From positions 4,268,008 to 4,332,007 of the forward strand of contig CM035306.1 of the NCBI GenBank assembly GCA_002900995.3: a stretch of DNA of 64,000 bases, in the 5' to 3' direction. A program made the position numbers and the translations under genes. Positions 57,298 to 64,000 of the stretch are shown piece by piece. The notes under the pieces are model-generated. The model worked only from the letters and a program-made list of their open reading frames with translations. It was not told where the DNA came from and ran no database searches. How positions within the stretch are numbered: the stretch's first letter is position 1; the number at the start of each line of letters is the position of its first letter. The DNA comes from Ganoderma boninense (taxonomy: Eukaryota > Basidiomycota > Agaricomycetes > Polyporales > Polyporaceae).

Positions 57298-58732
57298 GTG
57301 GCGAAATTTCCGACCTTTGGGGCGCGTAGTGAACCGTCTGCGCTGCGGAAACAGGTGAGTATTCCAACGTCATTTCCGCTGATGCTCAGCGTGGAGAACT
57401 GACGGCAACGTCTACGTCTACGTACGCTAAGCTCCCGGCAGACCTGAAGACTTGGAGAGGCCCGTCGGGGAAGGACCGATCCAACGAGCCCGCAGAAGCC
57501 ATCTGGAAGCTGCTCGGGCCCTTCTTCGCCGAGCGTGGCTACACTTTGTGGCACCACTGCTACTTTTTCATGACGGCCGGCCCCCAATATGGGGTCGTGC
57601 CGAACGGATACATGCACGCGACCCCTCACCGCGCGTTCGAACAGTACTCGGGCAGCATCCAAGGAGCCCTCTCGTACGAGTATCGGGTAGGCAGACTCGC
57701 CGCCACCGTCCGTTTGCCAATACCGAACGTTGACGCATGCTCACACGACACAGAACGCCCTCACCCGGGCCGCTCGTGCGTCCGATGGACGCGATGTAGT
57801 CTTCAGGGTACTGGCAATCGGCGAAGAAGGCAGAGAGCACGTGAAGTTGCTCGAGGATTTCGCGAGGGGGTCGTACGCCATTATCAGCTCCAACCATACG
57901 TTGCCGTTGTTGGACCTCATAGAGCTCGAGGACATCACGTTCGGGGTGTTCCCGAAGGTGGGCAGGTCGTGTTCGGAGCTGTATAACGCCTGGGCGGAAT
58001 CGTCCGTCGGCGACATTCTGGACATGATCGCACAGTGCCTGGAGGTGCGAGTGTCATTTACGTGCTGCGTGCGCTCGGGATGGGAAACTGACTGTCCGCC
58101 GCCAGGCTCTCGTATTCTTGCATGCCTGCGGGGTTGCACATAGGGTAAGCAGTTGTGCGTTCGTGTCCTTTCGCATACTTACATGTGATACACCAGGACG
58201 CGTTCAAGGACAACTTCGTGATACAGTGGGTCCCCGAGTCGCTCCGCCTCGAATATCACTCTCCTTCCTCCCGCCCTCGCGTGTACATGATCGACTTCGA
58301 GCTCGCGGTGTGTTTCTCTTTGGACAGTCCTGAAGAGGACCGTGTCTGCGTGGGACGGCCGTCTGGCGGGTCGCTCCCAGGTTCCAGCGGACGTCCAATG
58401 CCACCTGAAGTCCTTTCAGGCAAACCTTATGACCCTTTCAAGTTAGACGTCTGGCAGCTCGGGAAGAGTATCAGTGACTTTAAGGTGCCTTTCGTTGACC
58501 CCGTCGTTTCTGTGTGCTGATCAGCGATCACCTCTGTGGCCCGGGCGCGGGATTGCAGAGCACCATCCCGGAGATCGACAAGGTGTTGGTGTCAATGGTG
58601 GACCCGGACCCCACCACACGGCCCACTGCTTACGAGGCCATGAGGGCTCTCCTGGACGCCATTGGTGCCATACCTCCGGCAGCCCTTCTTATTGAGCCAG
58701 AGGTGGTGCCACCAAAGCTAGTGACACTTTGA
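57298..58732 (+). CDS. Kinase-like protein, copy 3 (best preserved core)
   Basis: Exons are 57298-57354 (5' limit uncertain), 57390-57686, 57754-58044, 58106-58144, 58197-58484 and 58559-58732. From 57390 on the frame is open for 362 codons. Motifs in order are AIWKLLGPFFAERGYTLW, NGYMHATPHRAFEQYSGS, NALTRAARASDGRDVVFRVLAIG, DITFGVFPKVGRSCSELYN, GVAHR/DAFKDNFVIQWVPE, RVYMIDFELAV, RPMPPEVLSGKPYDPFKLDVWQLG and a C-lobe helix DPDPTTRPTAYEAMRALL. The HRD-Asn catalytic loop is intact; the strand-3 Lys is Arg and DFG is DFE, so activity is doubtful. Intron positions equal those of copies 1 and 2, including one that splits HR from D. No ATG is found in the first exon frame, which runs back to an acceptor-like ATTAG at 57297. 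A start in an upstream exon is possible, or the 5' end is lost. The first intron is only 35 nt in this model; an alternative acceptor at 57431 gives 77 nt. Confidence 0.75.
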
Positions 58733-59235
58733 AATATTGATATTTTCTTTCGTCCGTAGCACTACATCGTCGTGCAGTTCCTGGGCAGTGGATGGAGGAA
58801 CATCTTGCGCGAAAGATGCGACCCTACGGAGTAAGGACATATTTTGCATGGTACACGCATGCGTTGTACCAAGAGCGCCGGCGGGTGGTGGCTGGACGCG
58901 AGTACTGCGCATTCATTCAGTCTCATGGTTCACCCGTTCAAGGACGTTGCGTGCGGGATTCATAGACATAACGCGCACGATCTTTGTTCTACGCATTCTG
59001 GCTTAAGCAACCCAGACATCCAGCAGAATAAGTACACGCGGCGTTGAGAATGCGCCGGCGACACAAAGAGGCAGCAGAAAATACGACAGCGGAGCATAGG
59101 GCGATAGCGGATACAGGAGAACATCGCATAAGACGATTGAAACGTGAAACGACCCCCTGTCATACTCGTTGCAGCCGCCGGAATGCATGAAGGAACAGCC
59201 TTGGGCCTTGGCGTACGAACCACATACCTCAAAGC
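58733..59235. other. Intergenic region between convergent genes
   Basis: This lies between kinase-like copy 3 (plus) and family 2 copy B (minus). No gene is supported; it presumably holds both 3' ends. Confidence 0.4.
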
Positions 59236-59892
59236 TCAAAGCTCGGTGAACTCCGCGATCTCCCACCACGACGGCTTCGCCCCCCCGAGGAACTCCGCCA
59301 GCATGTCGACGTTCTCCTGCGTGATCCTATGGATGTACTCCTCCTCGTCCAGTCGCAACAGGCTAACGATGAACGTGGCTTCGCCAACGTCGGCGTCAAG
59401 GGCGGGGTCCGCGTCCTTGTTCCGCTGCGCGATGATAGCGATGGGGATGCAGATATCCGGCCGGTCCGTCACGTCGCGGATGAACTCGACCGCCGCGAGA
59501 AACAGGTGCGGGTCGCGCGGGTCCCGCCCGGAGAGCTCCTCCGGGAAGCACCTGATGATCATCTTCTCGAGGGTGAGGTCCCCGGCGTAGAAGCCGTAGT
59601 ACATGCAGCGCTTCGCGGAGGCGCACACCTCGTCGATCGGGGGCAGCGGCCTGACGTTGACCTGGGTGGGGTTGGTCGTGCGGCGGTAGTAGCCTCTCCG
59701 GCGCGGGGGCTGTGGGGGTGCGTTCTCAGACTTCTCTGGCTGTGGCGTGGTCGCAATTTGAACTTGGGTGCTAGTGCTGGCGGGGTCCGAATCGAGCTAG
59801 ACAGCGCTGGTGGTAAGTCATTGGCCACACGTGATACTGCAGACAACACATCTCACTGAAAGTCCCTGTAGCCGGGCGGTAATGGAGGGCAT
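59236..59892 (-). CDS. Uncharacterised lineage-specific protein, 198 residues, family 2 copy B (intact)
   Basis: The model has two exons on the minus strand: 59892-59857 (MPSITARLQGLS) and 59796-59236, joined across a 60-bp intron (GTGAGA..TAG), for 597 nt. The second exon starts LDSDPASTSTQVQIATT, continues with a basic stretch PPRRRGYYRRTTNPTQVNVR and VCASAKRCMYYGFYAGDLTL, then EKMIIRCFPEELSGRDPRD, HLFLAAVEFIRDVTDRPDI and AQRNKDAD. It ends RITQENVDMLAEFLGG, KPSWWEIAEFTEL. The short first exon is supported by the same MPSITAR/MSSITAR start in the copies at 49362 and 62234. No domain, signal peptide or membrane segment is recognised. It is the only member of four without a frame break. ACACGGTCACGTG lies 88 bases upstream. 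Confidence 0.75.
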
Positions 59893-59979
59893 CGTGAAAG
59901 AGAAGAACGGGGTGGAGTCAGATCATAGGCGGAGGATTGCAGGTTCGCGTTGCTGGCGGTTGACGCGCAGTCGAACGCG

Positions 59980-59992
59980 ACACGGTCACGTG
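59980..59992 (-). promoter_or_regulatory. Conserved CACGTG site upstream of family 2 copy B
   Basis: ACACGGTCACGTG is identical to 62337-62349, which lies at a similar distance upstream of copy D. The CACGTG core is the usual E-box for bHLH-type factors in fungi. A role is inferred from conservation alone. Confidence 0.5.
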
Positions 59993-60708
59993 ACATGCGC
60001 AAACGTCGGACTCGGACCTTCGCTGGATGTCCTGAAGTTCTGTATGTCTTGAGCTGTGATCCCGTGCATCCAGCCCTGGCAACTGCACAGAGCGCAGAAT
60101 GACTGTGCCTGGTATGCCTTAGGCTCTGTACCCATGGTCATGACCACGCTGAAGTCGGATCTCTCCTGGTAGTGGTCTGAGTCCGAGATTGCTGCAAGAG
60201 GACCCGGACTCACTGCCTCAACTCATTGGCACAGTCCTGCTCAGGAATGGGCGTGTTGTAGATATAGATGTCGCGGGCATGTGTCCTTGCCAGCATAACT
60301 AGCATCAGACATAAATGAGGCGGAATCAGAGTGCTATGCCAGGAGATAGGGCAGAGGCGTGCTCCAAGTCAGTTTGCACATCGTGTCGTCGAGATTCGAG
60401 AGGATCAAATATGGCACAAAAGCACGTTTACAGAGAGGATCCAAGAGGATTACATGGTATCGACAATGCATTCTCCTCACATCAGCAAAACTAGACAGCG
60501 AGCGAAACGGATAATCCATCACAAAGCAGAGAAAAGACGGGCAAAGGACAGCAACACAGCGGGATCGAAGACGACGCTGGCACACAGCAGGACAACGCGG
60601 AGGACGGCTTGACTCCCCCTAGCGCGGGCAAATTACGTACTTCCATGAGCATTCGACACTTCAGAAAAAGAAAACGCAGCAGAACACGCACCCGTCTCAA
60701 GCTGGTCC
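59993..60708. other. Intergenic region without supported gene
   Basis: Nothing is recognised apart from the upstream DNA of family 2 copy B. Confidence 0.35.
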
Positions 60709-61165
60709 TCAGAGGTCCGTCAAGTCCTCGATCTCCCACCACGTCGGCTTCGTCTCGAACATCTCTGCCAGCAAGTCGACCTTCTCCTGCGTGATCCTGT
60801 TCATGTACGCGTCCTGTTCGAGCGCGAACAGCCCGACGATGAACGTGGGCTCGCCGTTGGCGAGCCCAATCGAGGGCACCGTCTTGTTGGCCCGCTCGGA
60901 CACGTACGCGATGTGCAGGCCGAGGTCTTGGCGCTCGGTGGTGTCGCGCACGTAGGCGAGGCCGACGATGAACGATGAACAGGCCGACATCGGAGGGGTC
61001 CCGCCCGCCGAGTTGATCGGGGAAGCCCTTGATCACCATCCGCTGGAGAGCCAGCTCGCCGGCGTAGAAGCCCGTAGTGCATGCAGCGCCTTCTCGCTGC
61101 GCGGCATTCCTCGACCGAAGGCAAGGGCCTGGGGTTGACTTGAACGGGTCTGTAGGGACCTCGAG
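60709..61165 (-). pseudogene. Family 2 copy C, frameshifted
   Basis: VQVNPRPLPSVEECRAARRR and CMHYG are followed by a one-base insertion (about 61075). The next block MVIKGFPDQLGGRDPSDVG is in a second frame until about 60985. The last block (FIVGLAYVRDTTERQDLGL to KPTWWEIEDLTDL) is in a third. No first exon like MPSITAR is found upstream. It has diverged more from copy B than copy D has. Confidence 0.7.
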
Positions 61166-61583
61166 GAACGCCGCACCCTCTGATGCATGCGCCTGCCACA
61201 GAGGACATCCTGCAACATTGTCAGCCCTTCATGCGCCACAGTTGCCACGTCCCGGTCAGTCAGGCTTTTTGTTGACGTGTTCGTGCTGGAGGGCACGCGG
61301 TAGCGCAAGTGGCGGTGGTTGTACATTAGTACTGCAGATTCGGTCTCTTTGAAGGACGCTACAGGCGGGGCAGACATGCCACACGCGACGTGAGTTCCGT
61401 ATGTTACAGCTGGCTTCAGCACAAACCGGACACAGAGACAGCAGAAGTAGATGACAAAACAGAAGAGGTGAGACCTGGTAGGATGATCCAGAAGATACAG
61501 AAGACACCTGGTGCATTCATCACACTCGTCAGAATGCGTCAAACGACACTCAGGCTCTTGACCGACGAAGCATGGGACGTACC
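61166..61583. other. Intergenic region without supported gene
   Basis: Nothing is recognised. Confidence 0.35.
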
Positions 61584-62234
61584 CTAAAGTTCGGTGAACT
61601 CCTCGATCTCCCACCACGACGGCTTCGCCCCGAGGAACTCCGCCAGCATGTCGACGTTCTCCTGCGTGATCCTATTGATGTACGACTCCATGTCCAGCTG
61701 CAACAGCCCGACGATGAACGTGGCCTCGCCAGCCTCGCCTTCAATGGACGGGTCCGCGTCCTTGTTCCGCTGCGCGATGATAGCGATGGGGATGCGGATG
61801 TCCGGCCGGTCGGCACGTCGCGGATGAACTCGACCGCCGCGAGAAACAGGTGCGGGTCGCGCGGGTCCCGCCCGGCGAGCTCCTCCGGGAAACACCGTAT
61901 GATCATCTTCTCGAGGGTGAGGTCCCCGCGTAGAAGCCGTAGTAAATGCAGCGCTTTTTGTATGCGCGAACCTCCTCGATTGGGGGCAGCGGCCTGACGT
62001 TGACCTGGGTGGGATTGGTCGTGCGGCGGTAGTAGCCCCTCCGAGGTGGGGGCTGGGGGGGCGCGTTCTCGGGCTGTGGCTGCGGCTGTGGCGTGGTCGC
62101 AGCTTGGGCGCCGGGCTCGTCGAGCTACGTAGACAGTCCGGGCCTCATCAGTCTGAAGACAGTGGCCGCACTACAGACGAGAGAGAGCTCACTGAGAGTC
62201 CTTGTAGCTGTAGCCGAGCGGTAATGGAAGGCAT
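61584..62234 (-). pseudogene. Family 2 copy D, frameshifted
   Basis: The first exon reads MPSITARLQLQGLS followed by GTGAGC. The second begins after CTACGTAG and carries the same TTPQPQPQ..RRGYYRRTTNPTQVNVR stretch as copy B. A missing base in the YYGFYAG region (about 61928) and a small deletion in the FIRDV region (about 61817) move the frame. The C-terminal part is open again (DIRIPIAIIAQRNKDADPS to KPSWWEIEEFTEL). It is the closest relative of copy B, with near-identical DNA over long runs. Confidence 0.7.
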
Positions 62235-62336
62235 CGTGAAAGAACGGCGTGTACTCGGATGATAGGCGGAGGAGAGCTCAAGTGGGTGAGCGCTGAGCGG
62301 CAGGAGTTCGCGTGGCTGGCGGTTGAACCGTCCTGA

Positions 62337-62349
62337 CACGGTCACGTGG
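62337..62349 (-). promoter_or_regulatory. Conserved CACGTG site upstream of family 2 copy D
   Basis: This is identical to 59980-59992, 103 bases upstream of the start codon. Confidence 0.5.
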
Positions 62350-63492
62350 GACGCGTAACCTGCGCTGCGATGTCGTTCTGTGAATTTCTTTTTTCTCTTC
62401 CACCGAGCTCCTGTGCGCCGCATGTCCCTCTACTGGATACTGGATGCCGTGCAGAATGACTGGTAGGCTTAGCACCCACGATCATATGAGAGAGGGATCC
62501 CCATGGCACTCGGTGACGGCGGCGCGGACTCGTGGCCTGACTGCACCAGTGTCGTACGCCTGCCTTCAGAGACACGCTCGTCGTGGTTCCCGCCTTCGCA
62601 CACTGGAACCTCTCCGCCGTGGTGTCAGAGTTAGATCACAAAAAAAACGCCCGCAGCCCCCAGCTTATGTAGTACGCTTCCGCTGATTGCATACGCCACC
62701 GGTGGCTGAGCGGGAGGTCATGCATCATACGTCATGGGAGACACGAAGACGTCGAGATCCTTGCAATTGTTCTTGCTTTCTAACCTGCGCCGACTACATC
62801 GCACCGCGCAGGGAGGTGGAAACGTGCGCTCAGGGGAGCAATACGTTGCGGACCGCGTTGTGAACTTGTTCGAGTTGTACGCGTTGGTTGCAGGATGCAG
62901 CCAGAGGTATCCGGTCGATATCGCCTTGGGCCGCCCCTTGCTGGCCTCCATGCCACCCTAAACAAACGAATCTGTCTGTATGTCTGTATAGATATCTGTT
63001 CATCTGTCTGTCTGGATAACGGTGAAATTAGGGTTGCCCCTGCATACCATGTGGCGGGCCGTGAGTTGGGATAGTCTCACTGTTTATGATCGTCAGGATT
63101 GCCTCCACCAACCGACTCTTACCAAGGCAAACGGAGTTGCCATATACGTCCTTTACTAGCGTCGAAATGGGCGGCCGGTGGCGGTGGGCACGAGAATGAG
63201 AATGAGCCGCGAAGGCTGTGTCGATATTTTTGCGGGCCCCTTCCAAATACAAGGGAGTCGGTGGCCGGGGCAATAGCCCGCTGGAGCGGGATCGGACGAA
63301 TATGAGTTGTCGATCGGGCGGCGAGAGCGCACAATAAGCTTTTCATTTCAACAAGGGCAGGCTGCTTTGGTGCTACAAAACGGCGCACTTCCTTCCCCTT
63401 TGTTCTCGTGCCTAACCCTTGGTACCTCTGTTGAGCATGGATTCTCGAGTCGCGTCGGTCGCCACAACACGTGAAACGACCTTACGAGCACG
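62350..63492. other. Stretch without a supported gene
   Basis: A frame at 62734-62961 (ending LGRPLLASMPP) has no recognised domain or splice context. A TCTG-rich simple repeat lies at 62970-63018. Confidence 0.35.
62970..63018. repeat. Imperfect TCTG simple repeat
   Basis: TCTGTCTG units with single-base interruptions. Confidence 0.6.
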
Positions 63493-63500
63493 TATAAAAG
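63493..63500 (+). promoter_or_regulatory. TATA box of a gene at the right edge
   Basis: TATAAAAG is followed by a pyrimidine-rich tract (63525-63570) and an ATG at 63609. This is the classic layout of a highly expressed fungal promoter. Confidence 0.55.
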
Positions 63501-63608
63501 GAGTCCCTCATGGAACAGGGTCGGCAGTCCCCCCCTCCACCGCCGCCTCCCCCCTCGCCCCCTCACCGCTGCCGCGCACGACTACGATCCATCCCAAACC
63601 ACATAAAA

Positions 63609-63775
63609 ATGTCGAACGCAGACGATCGATACGACCCAAACTCACCGGTGAGTACTCGAGTATGAGCACGTCCTTGCGCATTGTTGAGAGCGAGTGCCTG
63701 CTAGGTGGATACCGAGCCTCATGGGATTAGCACCACCATCATTGCACCCACACCCCCTGGCTCGCCGGAACCCCA
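63609..63775 (+). CDS. Start of an unidentified gene at the right edge
   Basis: The first exon 63609-63647 (MSNADDRYDPNSP) ends at a strong donor GTGAGT. With an acceptor CTAG at 63704 the reading continues VDTEPHGISTTIIAPTPPGS to a stop codon near 63788, or it splices again before that. The ATG lies about 109 bases after a TATA box with a pyrimidine-rich leader in CACATAAAA context, which supports a real transcript. Only the N terminus can be judged and no family is recognised. The downstream structure is uncertain. Confidence 0.4.
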
Positions 63776-64000
63776 AAATAGGAGGTCCTAGGATCCTGTA
63801 GTCCAGGTGAGCAACACCAACTCATGTCCCGATTCATTCTCAGTGCAGTTTGGATACTCAGGTGCCAGGATCTGATTGTGGAAGACTGAGACGTTCATCT
63901 TGTATGGCGGCGCGCTGCGAGCGCGGTAGTAGTACTTATGACATAGTGAAGCAGCGTCCGAGTTTTGATAGTAGTAGCCGTCGTTTCGAGTGTTGCAAAA
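63776..64000. other. Right end, unresolved
   Basis: This may contain further exons or introns of the gene starting at 63609: a donor/acceptor-like pair lies near 63808 and 63841. No firm call is made. Confidence 0.25.

Noticed and set aside
62734..62961. 76-codon frame ending LGRPLLASMPP
   Set aside because: No splice context, promoter or paralogue in the window.
1..64000. CRISPR arrays, rRNA, reverse transcriptase or integrase genes
   Set aside because: No regularly spaced direct repeats, no rRNA-like blocks, and no RT (Y-x-DD) or integrase motifs were seen in any frame.
1..64000. tRNA genes
   Set aside because: No convincing A-box/B-box pair with a foldable cloverleaf was found by eye. 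A covariance-model search would be needed to exclude them.

Overview
The window looks like nuclear DNA from a basidiomycete fungus, probably an Agaricomycete. It is GC-rich, its genes are split by many short GT-AG introns (mostly 43-110 bp), and one exon is only 21 nt. No bacterial, organellar or viral genes were recognised. The exon models below were built by hand from splice sites and reading-frame continuity.

Layout. (1) 1-8640 and about 24000-38215 form a mosaic inverted duplication. 1-4275 reappears reversed at 24015-32440, and 5950-8640 reappears reversed at 35440-38215. The right copy of the first segment is interrupted by an intact 4.3-kb hAT DNA transposon (26112-30426) whose 1003-residue transposase is open across 11 exons. 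The left copy keeps the empty target site. (2) Between the arms lies a core of about 15 kb with only two convincing genes: a coiled-coil/AT-hook protein (9334-10756) and a PHO80/PCL-type cyclin (19378-20461). They are separated by 8.6 kb of gene-free DNA rich in short interspersed motifs, with one TA-flanked miniature inverted-repeat element (14263-14805). (3) 33950-62240 is a nursery of lineage-specific gene families in many states of decay. There is one intact MYND zinc-finger gene (42350-45465) and four truncated or degraded relatives. There are three kinase-like genes or pseudogenes (49774, 51897, 57298) and four orphan promoter-plus-first-exon or promoter-only pieces. An uncharacterised family of about 200 residues has intact members at 6072, 37332 and 46872. 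A second uncharacterised 198-residue family has one intact member (59236-59892) and three frameshifted ones.

How the pieces fit. Several of these unrelated families carry the same core-promoter module: a TATA-like block followed by GGGCGCCTG. This suggests that promoter-bearing segments have been copied and shuffled locally together with gene fragments. The region reads as a fast-evolving accessory locus driven by segmental duplication, inversion and DNA transposons, with two conserved cellular genes embedded in it. Stretches in which I found no gene are listed as such.
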